Shown here: piece after piece, positions 7,248 through 16,293 of the stretch
Numbering within the stretch: position 1 is the stretch's first letter
How the letters are laid out: every line of letters starts with the position of its first letter
From: Indioceanicola profundi
Lineage (GTDB): Bacteria; Pseudomonadota; Alphaproteobacteria; Azospirillales; Azospirillaceae
DNA: 64,000 nucleotides
Reading direction: 5' to 3'
Assembly (NCBI RefSeq): GCF_003568845.1
Contig: NZ_CP030126.1
Location: 2,711,501 to 2,775,500, forward strand
Position numbers and translations under genes: made by a program
The notes under the pieces: generated by a model
What the model saw: only the letters and a program-made list of their open reading frames with translations
Databases searched by the model: none
Told to the model about the DNA's origin: nothing

Positions 7248-8453
7248 ATGCGCCAGCGCCCGCTCGCCCTTGCCGCCGTCGCCCTTCTGCTGACCACCGG
7301 CGTGCCCAACGCCGTTCCTGCCGCGCGCCCCGTCTCGGCCGCCCCGCAGACGGAAGCGGCGCGGGCGGAGGAGGAAGCGGCGGTGAAGCTGTTCCTGGAG
7401 ACCTTCCGCGCCGTCCGGACCAGCTATGTGGACCCGGTTCCCGCGCAGGAGCTGGCGGAGGCCGCGGCCCGCGCCATGGTGCAGCAGGACCGCTGGTCCA
7501 CCTATCTCTCCACCGGCCAGTACGAGGAGACCCGGCTGAAGCGCGACGGCGCGATGGTGGGGTTGGGTCTGACCTATACGCGCTCGGACGCCGGCCTTGC
7601 CGTGACCTCCATCGTCGAGGGGTCGCCCGCCGCCGGTGCGGGATTGCAAGCGGGCGATCTGATCACCGCCGTTGACGGCGTGCCGGCCGGCGGCATGGAT
7701 CAGGAAACCGCCACCAAGGCGCTGAAGGGTCCCCGCGGCTCGACCGTACGGCTTCTGGTGGAGCGCGGCGGCACGGACGCCCGGCAGGCCGTGAGCATGA
7801 CCCTGGCCCGCGACCTGCTGACGCTCCAGTCCGTCGAATACAAGGCCATGGACGATGTGGGCTATGTACGCATCGCCCGTTTCGACCGGCAGACCTATCC
7901 CGGCGTCACCCGGGCGGTGGAAACGCTGCGCAAGGAAAAGGGGGCGATGCTGCGGGGCCTGATCCTCGACCTCCGCGGCAATCCGGGAGGGCTGGTGAAG
8001 GCGGCCGTGGACACGGCGGACGCCTTTCTTGAGGGCGGCGTGATCCTGCGCCAGGAACTGCGCGCCGGCGCCGAGGGGCCGACCGAGCATGCCCATAAGG
8101 GTGATGTCGCCGGCGGGCTGCCGCTGGTGCTGCTGGTGGACAGCAAGTCCGCCTCCGCCGCGGAAATCCTGGCCGGCGCCCTGCAGGACAATCGCCGGGC
8201 CGTGCTGGTCGGGCAGCGGACCTATGGCAAGGGCGTGATCCAGTCCTTCCTGCCTGTCCATGACGGCGGCGCCATCAAGCTGACCACCGCGCGCTACCGC
8301 ACGCCGGAAGGCCATCCGGTGGATCAGGTCGGCATCTCGCCCGACCATCAGGTAGCGATGCCGGACCCGGCGGGCGGGGCTTCGGCACAGGCCGAAGCCG
8401 GCGCCGATCCGCAGCTCGCCCTTGCCCTGTCCCTGCTGCGCACGGGTGCGTGA
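7248..8453 (+). CDS. S41 family carboxy-terminal processing protease (CtpA-like)
   Basis: A 401-residue secreted or periplasmic serine protease. It has an N-terminal signal sequence (about residues 1-25), a PDZ domain (about 100-190; GLGLTYTR, GSPAAGAGLQAGDLITAVDG) and the S41 catalytic core with LILDLRGNPGG, a SASAAE motif at about residues 301-306, and Lys328 in TYGKG, the Ser/Lys dyad expected for this family. CtpA-type enzymes trim or degrade exported proteins from their C-terminus. It is monocistronic here, and the gene downstream converges on it. Confidence 0.93.
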   Translation: MRQRPLALAAVALLLTTGVPNAVPAARPVSAAPQTEAARAEEEAAVKLFLETFRAVRTSYVDPVPAQELAEAAARAMVQQDRWSTYLSTGQYEETRLKRDGAMVGLGLTYTRSDAGLAVTSIVEGSPAAGAGLQAGDLITAVDGVPAGGMDQETATKALKGPRGSTVRLLVERGGTDARQAVSMTLARDLLTLQSVEYKAMDDVGYVRIARFDRQTYPGVTRAVETLRKEKGAMLRGLILDLRGNPGGLVKAAVDTADAFLEGGVILRQELRAGAEGPTEHAHKGDVAGGLPLVLLVDSKSASAAEILAGALQDNRRAVLVGQRTYGKGVIQSFLPVHDGGAIKLTTARYRTPEGHPVDQVGISPDHQVAMPDPAGGASAQAEAGADPQLALALSLLRTGA

Positions 8454-8486
8454 GGTCGGGCCTCGGCGGGAAGACCGCCGCTGCCT

Positions 8487-9059
8487 CTATTCCTCACCCG
8501 CCTCATCCCCGCCCGGGGACCAGCCGCCCAGCGGATAGCTGCGGACCTCATGATAGACGGGACCGCTGCGGCCGAGGATGCTCTCATAAAGACAGAACCG
8601 CTCCACCATGATGGGGCCGTCCTGGAACATGCCGTTCTCCTCCAGGAACCGGCCCAGCTTGGCGGAATTGGTGTCCTTCAGCCGGGCCAGGGTGATGTGC
8701 GGACTGTATTTCCGCTCCTCCGCGGGAAGGCCGGCGCGGACCACAGCGGATTCCACCTTGTCCCGCAGGTGGTGCAGGGCCGGGTTCTTCTCCACCCCCA
8801 CCCAGAGCGTGTGCGCCCGGTGACCGCGGCCGAAATTTCCAAGGCCGGAGAGAGTCAGCGGAAACGGCTGGGCCGTGACAGTGTCCAGCGCCGCGTCGAT
8901 ATCCTGGGCCCGGCCCTCATCCACCTCGCCGATGAAGCGCAGGGTGATGTGCATGTTCTCCGGCGCCACCCAGCGGGCGCCGGGAACCCCGCCATTCAGG
9001 CGGGACAGCCGCTCCCGCATCGCCTCGGGCAGCGGAATGGCGGCGAACAGACGGATCAT
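8487..9059 (-). CDS. thpR: RNA 2',3'-cyclic 3'-phosphodiesterase ThpR
   Basis: A 190-residue member of the 2H phosphoesterase family, with both signature motifs HITLRF and HITLAR. These enzymes open 2',3'-cyclic phosphate ends of RNA (once called 2'-5' RNA ligase). The start at 9059 gives the family N-terminus MIRLFAAIPLP. It lies downstream of an aldo/keto reductase on the same strand with about 70 bases between. Confidence 0.93.
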   Translation of the reverse strand: MIRLFAAIPLPEAMRERLSRLNGGVPGARWVAPENMHITLRFIGEVDEGRAQDIDAALDTVTAQPFPLTLSGLGNFGRGHRAHTLWVGVEKNPALHHLRDKVESAVVRAGLPAEERKYSPHITLARLKDTNSAKLGRFLEENGMFQDGPIMVERFCLYESILGRSGPVYHEVRSYPLGGWSPGGDEAGEE

Positions 9060-9129
9060 GTGCGTCCTCCCCAGCTCGGATTTCAGGCGGGCCGCCGCAT
9101 TGCAGGCGGCGGCTCCAAGGGCAGGAAGA

Positions 9130-10173
9130 TCAGGGGCAGGGATTCGGAATGGCGCGGTGCACCGCCTCGATCTCCTCCAGCACCTCCGGGGTGAGCTGGA
9201 CGTCGAAGGCTGGCAGGTTGCGCTTGAGCTGGTCCAGCCGGGTCGCCCCGATGATGGTGGCCGTGACATAGGGCCGGCTGCGCACCCAGGCGATGGCCAT
9301 GTGCGCCGGCTCCAGCCCGTGCCGGCGGGCGATCTCCACATAGGCGGCGGTGGCCTCGTCGCCGCGCGGGCGGTCGTAACGTGACCTGCGCGGGTCGAGG
9401 TCGCGGCGCGATCCCTCCGGCATGGTGCCGCCGAGATATTTACCGGTCAGCGTGCCGCCGGCCAGCGGGGAATAGGCCAGCAGGCCCACACCTTCCCGCA
9501 GACAGACCTCCATCAGCGCATCCTCGAAGGTGCGGTTCAGGAGGTTCAGGGCGTTCTGGATGGTGACGATGCGCGGCAGCCCCGCCGTTTCCGACGCTTT
9601 CAGCCAGGTCATCAGGCCCCAGGCCGTCTCGTTGGAGACGCCGACAGCCCTGATCTTCCCGGCCTTCACCAGATCGCCCAACACCTCGAGCGTCTCAGGG
9701 ATCGGTACGCCCTGGTCCCCCGCCTCCCCCTCCACCGTGCCGGAGCCGAACAGCGCCATGGGGCGGTCGGGCCAGTGGATCTGGTAGAGGTCGATACGGT
9801 CCGTCCTCAGCCGGCGCAGGCTGTCCTCCACCGCGCGGGTGATGTTGGCCCGGTCCAGGCGGTTCTTCCCGTCCCTGATCCATTCGAAGCCGCCGCGCGG
9901 GCGGCCGATCACCTTGCTGGTGAGGAATATCTCATCCCGCCGGCCGGTGCGAACGAACCAGTCGCCGATGATCTCCTCCGTCCGGCCATAGCTCTCCGGC
10001 GAGGGCGGAACGGCATACATCTCCGCCGTGTCCCAGAAGGTCAGGCCGTTGTCGACGGCGAAATCCATCTGGGCGAAGGCGCCGTCCGGGTCGGTGGCGG
10101 CCCCGAAAGTCATGGTGCCGAGGCAGACCGGGGGAACGGTGATGCCGGTGCGGCCAAGGGGGCGGTTCTGCAT
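9130..10173 (-). CDS. NADP(H)-dependent aldo/keto reductase (Tas-like)
   Basis: A 347-residue aldo/keto reductase. The N-terminus RPLGRTGITVPPVCLGTMTFG, the DTAEMY motif with catalytic Asp and Tyr, and QIHWPDRP are typical of the Tas/AKR group. It reduces a carbonyl with NADPH; the substrate is not predictable. ATG 10173 has an AGGAG ribosome binding site. It follows csaA with about 30 bases between, so the two probably form an operon. Confidence 0.9.
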   Translation of the reverse strand: MQNRPLGRTGITVPPVCLGTMTFGAATDPDGAFAQMDFAVDNGLTFWDTAEMYAVPPSPESYGRTEEIIGDWFVRTGRRDEIFLTSKVIGRPRGGFEWIRDGKNRLDRANITRAVEDSLRRLRTDRIDLYQIHWPDRPMALFGSGTVEGEAGDQGVPIPETLEVLGDLVKAGKIRAVGVSNETAWGLMTWLKASETAGLPRIVTIQNALNLLNRTFEDALMEVCLREGVGLLAYSPLAGGTLTGKYLGGTMPEGSRRDLDPRRSRYDRPRGDEATAAYVEIARRHGLEPAHMAIAWVRSRPYVTATIIGATRLDQLKRNLPAFDVQLTPEVLEEIEAVHRAIPNPCP

Positions 10174-10204
10174 CGGAAACTCCTGGAGGAAACGGAAGGC
10201 GGCC

Positions 10205-10561
10205 CTAGTACATCCGGCCGCCATCGGGAACGGAGAGATCGGGCCGTAGCAGCACGACCTCCCCGTCCTTGTCGGGAACACCCAGAACCAGGACCTCGCT
10301 CATGAATTTGCCGATCTGCCGCGGCGGAAAATTCACCACCGCCATCACCTGCCGCCCCACGACCGTTTCGGGCGTGTAGTGCCGGGTGATCTGGGCGGAG
10401 GATTTGCGGACGCCGATCGGCTCCCCGAAATCCACCCAGAGCTTGATGGCAGGCCGCCGCGCCTCCGGGAACGGCTCGGCCTTCACCACCGTGCCGACGC
10501 GGATGTCCACGGCCTGGAAATCGTCATAGGTCACGGTGCCGATAGCGGCGGAGTCTGTCAT
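10205..10561 (-). CDS. csaA: tRNA-binding domain protein CsaA
   Basis: A 118-residue single-domain OB-fold protein: DFQAVDIRVGTVVKAEPFPEARRPAIKLWVDFG and the MSEVLVLG segment match the CsaA / EMAP-II-like tRNA-binding family. CsaA has been described as an export-related chaperone; its exact cellular role is unsettled. Length is normal. Confidence 0.93.
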   Translation of the reverse strand: MTDSAAIGTVTYDDFQAVDIRVGTVVKAEPFPEARRPAIKLWVDFGEPIGVRKSSAQITRHYTPETVVGRQVMAVVNFPPRQIGKFMSEVLVLGVPDKDGEVVLLRPDLSVPDGGRMY

Positions 10562-10652
10562 CGGTCCTGTTCCGGTTCTTGAACGACCCGCGCATCATAG
10601 GACAGGCCGCCCGGCGGGCAAGCCCGCCCTGCGGCCAACGCGGCCCGGAACG

Positions 10653-10690
10653 AAAAAGGGCGCGCGGACCGGACCGGCCCGCGCGCCCTT
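10653..10690 (-). terminator. Rho-independent terminator of folE
   Basis: Perfect 12-bp stem AAGGGCGCGCGG (10656-10667) with its complement at 10679-10690, followed on the minus strand by a run of T (the A run at 10653-10657). It lies 20 bases after the folE stop. Confidence 0.88.
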
Positions 10691-10709
10691 CTCAAAACCC
10701 CGAAGCGGC

Positions 10710-11375
10710 TCAGGCCTCCACGCGGGAGGACGGGTTGCCGACCATGGACAGGAATTCCCGCCGGGTGGTGGGATTGTCGCGGAAAGCGCCCAGCATCCGG
10801 CTGGTCACCATGCTGACGCCGGGCTTATGCACGCCGCGGGTGGTCATGCACTGGTGCTGCGCCTCGATCACCACGGCCACGCCCAGGGGCTGCAGCACCT
10901 CCTCGATGGTGTTGGCGATCTGGGCGGTCATCTTCTCCTGGATCTGCAGCCGCTTGGCATAGACCTCGACCACCCGCGCCAGCTTGGAGATGCCCACCAC
11001 GCGGGTGCGCGGCAGATAGGCGACATGCGCCCGGCCGATGATCGGCACCATGTGGTGCTCGCAATGGCTCTCGAACCGGATGTCCTTCAGCAGCACGATC
11101 TCGTCATAGCCGCCCGTCTCCTCGAAGGTGCGCTTCAGCAGCTCCACCGGGTCCTCGTCATAGCCGGCGAAGAACTCCTCGTAGGAGCGGACGACACGGT
11201 CCGGCGTGCCCAGCAGCCCTTCCCGCGCCGGATCGTCGCCGGCCCAGCGGATCAGGGTGCGCACCGCCTCCTCCGCCTCGGCGCGGGTCGGCTTCTGCGG
11301 AGCCGCCGCGGTGCGGCGCTGATGGACGGGCCCGGCCACGATCTTTTCCGCGGTGGAGGAATTGGATGAGGTCAC
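10710..11375 (-). CDS. folE: GTP cyclohydrolase I FolE
   Basis: A 221-residue enzyme converting GTP to dihydroneopterin triphosphate, the first step of folate/tetrahydropterin synthesis. Zinc ligands are visible in ESHCEHHM and QHQCMTTRG, as is the substrate-binding [20 protein letters not shown] segment. The first 30 residues or so are a variable tail. A terminator follows it, and apaG lies upstream on the same strand across a 213-base gap. Confidence 0.97.
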   Translation of the reverse strand: MTSSNSSTAEKIVAGPVHQRRTAAAPQKPTRAEAEEAVRTLIRWAGDDPAREGLLGTPDRVVRSYEEFFAGYDEDPVELLKRTFEETGGYDEIVLLKDIRFESHCEHHMVPIIGRAHVAYLPRTRVVGISKLARVVEVYAKRLQIQEKMTAQIANTIEEVLQPLGVAVVIEAQHQCMTTRGVHKPGVSMVTSRMLGAFRDNPTTRREFLSMVGNPSSRVEA

Positions 11376-11588
11376 GGGCAGGCTCCTTCTCGACGCCAGA
11401 CGGCCGGAAACCGGCGCTGGCGGGTCTTAAAACGCAGGGTGGCCGGGGCGGGGCCGCTGGCCGGCGAAGGACCGGCGGCGGTGCGCTCCGCCACATGCAG
11501 GTGGCGCGGACGGGACCCGGTTCAAGCGGCCCCGGCACATTGGAGCCGACGAATTAGCACATGGCGTCACGGCGGTGCCAGCGCCGGC

Positions 11589-11981
11589 CTAATTCAGGCT
11601 GCGTGCCTGGTGCGGGCTGTCCAGGGAGAAGGCGGGGATCTGGACATCGAACCGGTCGCCGAGATCGTCCACCATCTGGTAGCTGCCCTCCATGATGCCG
11701 GACGGGGTCGTGAGCGGGCAGCCGGAGGTGTATTCGTACTCGCCGCCGGGCTCCAGAACCGGCTGTTCGCCGACGACGCCGGGACCGCGCACCTCCTGCA
11801 CCCGTCCCAGGGCGTCCGTGATCTTCCAATAGCGGGAGCGGAGCTGGACCGTCAGATCGCCCTTGTTCTCGAGTCGCACCTGATAGGCCCAGACATAGCG
11901 GCCTTCGGCCGGCGAGGACTGGTCTTCCAGGTAGGTGGGGGTGACGGTCACCGCGATGGACCGCGTCGTGGCACTGTACAC
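11589..11981 (-). CDS. apaG: ApaG protein (Co2+/Mg2+ efflux-associated)
   Basis: A 130-residue fibronectin-III-like fold protein with the family segments [27 protein letters not shown] and [22 protein letters not shown]. ApaG is linked to Co2+ resistance and Mg2+ efflux in enterobacteria; the molecular function is not settled. Length is normal. Confidence 0.95.
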   Translation of the reverse strand: MYSATTRSIAVTVTPTYLEDQSSPAEGRYVWAYQVRLENKGDLTVQLRSRYWKITDALGRVQEVRGPGVVGEQPVLEPGGEYEYTSGCPLTTPSGIMEGSYQMVDDLGDRFDVQIPAFSLDSPHQARSLN

Positions 11982-12352
11982 CGGCGCTGCTCTCTATTGC
12001 TCGGAACGGGCTCGTGCGCAGATATAGACGCCGCCGCGCAGGGCACAATCCTTATCTCTTCCGGGCACACGGTTGCGTCGCCGAACCTTGCGGAAATCAC
12101 GTAGCCGCCTTGCCCGAAAATGGGTCTTGCGTGAAGGGGGCATTGGCCTCATATAGCGGTCCAGGTGAAACCACCCATGAGCCGCGCGATGCTGCGCCCC
12201 CTCTGCCTGCGACGACGACCGATGGCACGCCCGTTTGCCGGGCGGCGCATCGTTGCGGCCGGGGTCCTGCGGCGCGGTTGACGCGACGGGGGACCCGGCC
12301 CCCACCGCCCCTGCGGCGGCCCATCTTCTGGATGCCGGGACACCCAAACCCA
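11982..12352. other. Intergenic region between divergent apaG and acetyltransferase genes
   Basis: About 370 bases without a convincing gene. Reading frames that cross it are Arg/Pro/Ala-rich and lack a ribosome binding site or family resemblance. It must hold the divergent promoters; I see no well-conserved -35/-10 pair. An in-frame upstream ATG at 12332 could extend the acetyltransferase slightly. Confidence 0.4.
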
Positions 12353-13066
12353 ATGATCATCACCCATGAGCTGCCGGCGCACGCCGGCGCCATCGAAGCC
12401 TTGCTCGACGGGTCCTTCGGCCCGAAGCGTCACACCAAGACCGTCTACAAGCTGCGCCGCGGCGTGGCCCACCTTCCGGAACTGTCCTTCGTGGCCATGG
12501 ACGATGACGGCCAGGGCGGGCAGAAGCTGGTCGCGACCATCCGCTACTGGCCGGTGCTGATCGGCGGTTCGGTGCAGGCCGTGATGCTGGGCCCGATCGC
12601 GGTCGACCCCGCCTACCGCAGCGCCGGCCTGGGCGCCACGATGATCCGCTACAGCCTGGAGCAGGCGAAGCTGCTGGGCCACCGCATCGTGATCCTGGTG
12701 GGCGACGCCCCCTATTATGTCCGCTTCGGCTTCAGCCGGGAGAAGGCCCTGGGCCTGTCCCTGCCCGGCCCGGTCGATCCCGACCGGTTCCTGGGGCTGG
12801 AGCTGGCGGAGGGGGCCATGGACGGCCTGACCGGCATGGTCGGCCGCGCCGCCCCGGCCCGCGCCACCCTGCGGGGGGCTGTTCGATCCGGTGCCGCTGC
12901 CCGCATCCGCAGCATCGCCCCGACCGCCCAGGACGGCACGGTGATCCAGGGCCTGCCCGCCCCGGCCGCGGCCGAGGTGCAGGCGGATGCGGACATGATG
13001 GCGGCGGCCCCGCTGGCCGCGGCGGCTGGCGGCAGCCGACGACGCCTACGCCGTTCGATGCGCTGA
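12353..13066 (+). CDS. GNAT family N-acetyltransferase (YhbS-like)
   Basis: A 237-residue acetyltransferase. The acetyl-CoA binding region is clear: VMLGPIAVDPAYRSAGLGATMIRYSLEQAKLLGHRIVILVG, then YYVRFGF. The GNAT domain fills about residues 1-165; the remaining 70 residues are Ala/Arg-rich and look unlike a structured domain, so a C-terminal frame change after about 12880 is possible. ATG 12353 gives the family start MIITHE; ATG 12332 is the alternative. Substrate unknown. Confidence 0.85.
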   Translation: MIITHELPAHAGAIEALLDGSFGPKRHTKTVYKLRRGVAHLPELSFVAMDDDGQGGQKLVATIRYWPVLIGGSVQAVMLGPIAVDPAYRSAGLGATMIRYSLEQAKLLGHRIVILVGDAPYYVRFGFSREKALGLSLPGPVDPDRFLGLELAEGAMDGLTGMVGRAAPARATLRGAVRSGAAARIRSIAPTAQDGTVIQGLPAPAAAEVQADADMMAAAPLAAAAGGSRRRLRRSMR

Positions 13067-13094
13067 ACCACCGCTTCCGCGCATCACGGACCGC

Positions 13095-13123
13095 TTGAAC
13101 ACCGTCCCCGAACCGCTTATAAA
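13095..13123 (+). promoter_or_regulatory. Sigma-70 promoter of tRNA-Gly(CCC)
   Basis: TTGAAC (13095-13100), 17-base spacer, TATAAA (13118-13123), placing transcription start near 13130, just ahead of the tRNA at 13136. Confidence 0.75.
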
Positions 13124-13135
13124 CACGGGGCCGGC

Positions 13136-13209
13136 GCGGGTGTAGCTCAATGGTAGAGCAGAAGCTTCCCAAGCTTACGACGAGGGTTCGATTCCCTTCA
13201 CCCGCTCCA
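13136..13209 (+). tRNA. tRNA-Gly (anticodon CCC)
   Basis: Full cloverleaf of 74 nt with encoded CCA: acceptor GCGGGTG pairs with CACCCGC, D stem GCTC/GAGC, anticodon loop TTCCCAA giving CCC, and T arm GAGGGTTCGATTCCCTT. The first pair of the anticodon stem is a G-A mismatch. A good promoter lies directly upstream. Confidence 0.95.
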
Positions 13210-13359
13210 ATCTCTTCCGGCCACCGAACCCCGCATCGCAGTTTGTGAACCGCTCCGGCTTCCGCCGGCAGCGATAGCGTGCGTGCGCATCTCCGCGATC
13301 CCGCGGCCCTGGCGCTGTTGCGGTTCCGAAGCGGAACATGCAGCGGCGGGAGATGCGGG

Positions 13360-13731
13360 ATGGGTATGGGGCGGCGGCGGTGGGCGGTTGCGGAGGGGTA
13401 TATTCCGGAGGGGAGCAACGGGCCGGCTCCCACGATGACCAGCCATGAATCGGTCTGCATCCTGAATACCGGCAGCCAGGACGCACAGGTGGAGATCACG
13501 GTCTATTTCAGCGACCGCGACCCGGCCGGCCCCTACCGGCTGACCGTGCCGGCCCGGCGCACCCGGCATGTGCGGTTCAACGACTTGAAAGACCCGGAGC
13601 CGGTGCCGCTGGGCACCGAATATGCCAGCACCATCGTGTCCGACGTGCCGGTGGTGGTGCAGCATACCCGCCTGGACAGCCGGCAGGCCGAGAATGCGCT
13701 GCTGTCCACCATCGCCTATGCCGAGGATTAG
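13360..13731 (+). CDS. Sensory rhodopsin transducer (ASRT) family protein
   Basis: A 123-residue protein matching the family of the Anabaena sensory rhodopsin transducer: WAVAEGYIPEGSNG, VCILNTGSQDAQVEITVYFSDRDPAGPYRLTVPARRT, HVRFNDL and VPVVVQHTRLDSRQAENALLSTIAY. The Anabaena protein is a small soluble beta-rich tetramer that binds a rhodopsin and may bind DNA. Many relatives occur in bacteria with no rhodopsin and probably bind small molecules or carbohydrates. No opsin gene is in this window. ATG 13360 has a GGGAG ribosome binding site; ATG 13366 is an alternative. Confidence 0.85.
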   Translation: MGMGRRRWAVAEGYIPEGSNGPAPTMTSHESVCILNTGSQDAQVEITVYFSDRDPAGPYRLTVPARRTRHVRFNDLKDPEPVPLGTEYASTIVSDVPVVVQHTRLDSRQAENALLSTIAYAED

Positions 13732-13800
13732 GGAACCGCGTGACCCGCACCCGTGCGGCCTGTTGGAACCGTCCAACTGTCGCAGCAGAGGACAAGGCCG

Positions 13801-14145
13801 ATGACGACGGATCGCAAGGACCAGCCGCCCACCAACCCCCAGGTGCCGGAGGTGGACCTCCAGCGCAAGGGCCATTCCTCCCAGGGCAGCGCCACGGGCG
13901 GCGGCGGGCATGGCGCACCGGTTGAGCGGTCGCCCGCCGAGAACCCGAAGGAGCACGGCCTGCCGCCCGCAGCCGCCGGCGGCAGTGGCGGTGGCGGTGC
14001 CGGCGGCACCGTGGCCGGCGGCCCGGCGGCGTCCACGGGCGTGTCCTCCGGCCTTCAGCCAGGCGGCATGCGGCCGGAGACCGGCGCGCCGGGGAACATC
14101 GGCAAGGTCGGCCAGGGCGGCGGGTCCGCCCCGGACCGGGGCTGA
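13801..14145 (+). CDS. Gly/Pro-rich low-complexity hypothetical protein
   Basis: A 114-residue hydrophilic protein rich in Gly, Pro, Ala and Ser (for example AAAGGSGGGGAGGTVAGG) with no hydrophobic core, signal peptide or Cys, so it is probably disordered. It follows the ASRT gene on the same strand with about 70 bases between. The second low-complexity protein at 44008 has a similar composition. Function unknown; disordered stress proteins are one possibility. Confidence 0.6.
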   Translation: MTTDRKDQPPTNPQVPEVDLQRKGHSSQGSATGGGGHGAPVERSPAENPKEHGLPPAAAGGSGGGGAGGTVAGGPAASTGVSSGLQPGGMRPETGAPGNIGKVGQGGGSAPDRG

Positions 14146-14152
14146 GCCAGGA

Positions 14153-14962
14153 TCAGGCGGCAGCCATCCAGCGGCGGATCGTGGCCAGGGTGACCATGGG
14201 CCCGTCCGCCGCGGCGCTGCCGCCGATCCGGCGGCAAGGGGCGTCCGCCTCCCCCAGGTCGCTGAGGGCGCAGAGCGTGCCCTCCAGCGGGCCGGGGTCG
14301 GTGTAGCTGGAGCAGGTGACCAGCACCGGCAGCCCCGCCGCCCGCGCCGCCGCCACACCGGCCGCGGAATCCTCCACCGCCAGGCACTCCTCCGCCTCCA
14401 GCTCCAGCATGCGCAAAGCGAGGTGGTAGACGTCGGGGGCCGGCTTCTTGCGGGCCACCATGTCGCCGGCGGCGATCACGCCCACCGCCTTCTCCACCTC
14501 CCGCCCGGCCGCGCGCAGCAGGGCCGCCACATTCTCCGGGCTGGTGGTGGTGGCGAGGGCGACGGCGACACCCTCCGCCCGCGCCTCCCGGATCAGCCGG
14601 GCGATGCCGGGGCGGAGCACGGTGGGGCCGGTCTCGACCAGGGCGGTGTAGCGCGCCGTCTTGGCGGCGTGCAGCTCCGCCACCCGCTCCAGCATCTCCG
14701 CCCCGCGGGACGGGGTGTGGGCGGCGATGTAGTGGGCCAGCCGCTCCTTGCCGCCGGTCACCTTCAACAGGCGGCGATAGAGGTCCGGGCTCCAGTCCCA
14801 GTCGAGCCCGAACTCCCGGAACGCGCCGTTGAAGGCGAGACGGTGCAGCTCCTCCGTCTCCGCCAATGTGCCGTCCACGTCGAAGATGATGGCGCGGGGA
14901 CGGGCGGCCGGCCCGGACCGGGGCGCGGCCACAGGGCACCCTGCCGCTTCGGACGGCGGCAT
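14153..14962 (-). CDS. cbbY: CbbY, HAD-family xylulose-1,5-bisphosphate phosphatase
   Basis: A 269-residue HAD phosphatase with motif I AIIFDVDGTLAETEELH, motif II ATTTS, the Lys of KKPAPDVYHLAL and motif IV VEDSAAG. In red-type Rubisco organisms CbbY removes xylulose-1,5-bisphosphate, a misfire product that inhibits Rubisco. It is the last gene of the cbb cluster; its ATG (14962) comes one base after the aldolase stop, with a GGGAGG ribosome binding site inside the aldolase end. It and the Gly-rich gene converge. Confidence 0.95.
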   Translation of the reverse strand: MPPSEAAGCPVAAPRSGPAARPRAIIFDVDGTLAETEELHRLAFNGAFREFGLDWDWSPDLYRRLLKVTGGKERLAHYIAAHTPSRGAEMLERVAELHAAKTARYTALVETGPTVLRPGIARLIREARAEGVAVALATTTSPENVAALLRAAGREVEKAVGVIAAGDMVARKKPAPDVYHLALRMLELEAEECLAVEDSAAGVAAARAAGLPVLVTCSSYTDPGPLEGTLCALSDLGEADAPCRRIGGSAAADGPMVTLATIRRWMAAA

Positions 14963-14963
14963 C

Positions 14964-16094
14964 CTACACCTCCCGGTGGGCCACGGCGGCGGCCGGCATG
15001 ACCCCTGCCCCGCGCGCCGCGGGCGGAGCCGCGGGAATGGCGGGATCGAGCGCGCCCGCGGCGTAGAGGGCGGCCATCCGCTCCAAGGGCAGCGGGTTGA
15101 TCTTCTCCGCCTGGCCGGCGGAGCCGAACGCCTCGAACCGCTCCACGCAGAGGTCGCGGGCGGCCTTCGTCGCCTCCGCCAGGAACTTGCGGGGGTCGAA
15201 CTCGTCCGGCTTCTTCGTCAGCAGCCGGCGCACCGCACCGCTCATGGCGAGGCGGATGTCGGTGTCGATGTTGACCTTGCGCACACCGTTGCGGATGCCC
15301 TCCTGTATCTCCTCCACCGGCACGCCATAGGTCTCCTTGATCGTCCCGCCGTTTGCGCGGATCACCTCCAGCCATTCCTGCGGGACAGAGGAGGAGCCGT
15401 GCATCACCAGATGGGTGTTGGGGATGCGGTCATGGATTTCCCGGATGCGGGAGATGGCCAGCACGTCGCCCGTGGGCTGGCGGGTGAATTTGTAGGCGCC
15501 GTGGCTGGTGCCGATGGCGATGGCCAGGGCGTCCACCCCGGTCCGCGCCACGAAATCCGCGGCCTCGTCCGGGTCGGTCAGGAGCTGGTCGTGGCTGAGC
15601 TTGCCCTCCGCCCCCGATCCGTCCTCCTCCCCCGCCATGCCGGATTCCAGCGAGCCGAGGCAGCCCAGCTCCCCCTCCACCGAGACGCCGACGGCATGGG
15701 CGAACTCCACCACCTTGGCCGTGACCCGGACATTGTAGTCGTAGCTGGCCGGGGTCTTCATGTCCGACATAAGGGAGCCGTCCATCATCACGCTGGTGAA
15801 GCCGGAGCGGATGGATTGCTGGCAGATGGCCGGGCTGGCGCCATGGTCCTGGTGCAGGCAGATCGGGATCTGCGGCCACATCTCCACCGCCGCCTCCACC
15901 ATCCGGCGCAGGAACGGCTCGCCGGCATATTTCCGCGCTCCGGCGGAGGCCTGGAGGATCACCGGGCTTTTGCAGGATTCGGCCGCCTGCATGATGGCCT
16001 GGATCTGCTCCATGTTGTTGATGTTGAAGGCGGGCACGCCATAGCCATGCTCGGCGGCATGGTCCAGGAGCTGTCGAAGGGAAATCAGGGCCAT
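14964..16094 (-). CDS. cbbA: Fructose-bisphosphate aldolase, class II (Calvin-cycle type)
   Basis: A 376-residue zinc aldolase that joins DHAP with glyceraldehyde-3-P or erythrose-4-P in the Calvin cycle. The N-terminus [27 protein letters not shown], the HQDHG zinc ligand motif, TSHGAYKF and HGSSSVP are those of the CbbA type, longer than the E. coli FbaA type. The last 30 residues are Ala/Pro-rich. It is separated from transketolase by a 200-base gap that contains a palindromic repeat. Confidence 0.97.
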   Translation of the reverse strand: MALISLRQLLDHAAEHGYGVPAFNINNMEQIQAIMQAAESCKSPVILQASAGARKYAGEPFLRRMVEAAVEMWPQIPICLHQDHGASPAICQQSIRSGFTSVMMDGSLMSDMKTPASYDYNVRVTAKVVEFAHAVGVSVEGELGCLGSLESGMAGEEDGSGAEGKLSHDQLLTDPDEAADFVARTGVDALAIAIGTSHGAYKFTRQPTGDVLAISRIREIHDRIPNTHLVMHGSSSVPQEWLEVIRANGGTIKETYGVPVEEIQEGIRNGVRKVNIDTDIRLAMSGAVRRLLTKKPDEFDPRKFLAEATKAARDLCVERFEAFGSAGQAEKINPLPLERMAALYAAGALDPAIPAAPPAARGAGVMPAAAVAHREV

Positions 16095-16163
16095 CGGGGT
16101 CCTCTCCTGTTCGGTTCGTCATTCTGGTGCGGGCCGGGTCCCATGCCCTCCCGTTCACATTCA

Positions 16164-16251
16164 TCCGTCACCCCGGCGGAAGCCGGGGCCCAGGGGCCGC
16201 TTGCACCGGTGCTTGTGACTCCTGGGTCCCGGCTTTCGCCGGGATGACGGA
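16164..16251. repeat. Palindromic repeat between transketolase and aldolase genes
   Basis: An imperfect inverted repeat whose arms read CCGTCACCCCGGCGGAAGCC at the left and the complementary GGCTTTCGCCGGGATGACGG at the right, about 45 bases apart. This is the common bacterial intergenic repeat type beginning GTCATCCCGGC. It can fold into a long hairpin in the operon mRNA. Confidence 0.85.
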
Positions 16252-16293
16252 GAGGAGGGGCCGCCCCGGCCCCTCCGTCCGCGGTTCAGGCCG

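Noticed and set aside
11982-12352. Possible small plus-strand protein from ATG 12177 (MSRAMLRPLC...)
   Set aside because: Arg-rich, no ribosome binding site, and overlaps the likely promoter region of the acetyltransferase.
13136-13209. tRNA genes at 13136, 40758 and 46720 considered as integration sites of a genomic island
   Set aside because: No integrase, no repeated tRNA 3' end and no clear composition change next to any of them.
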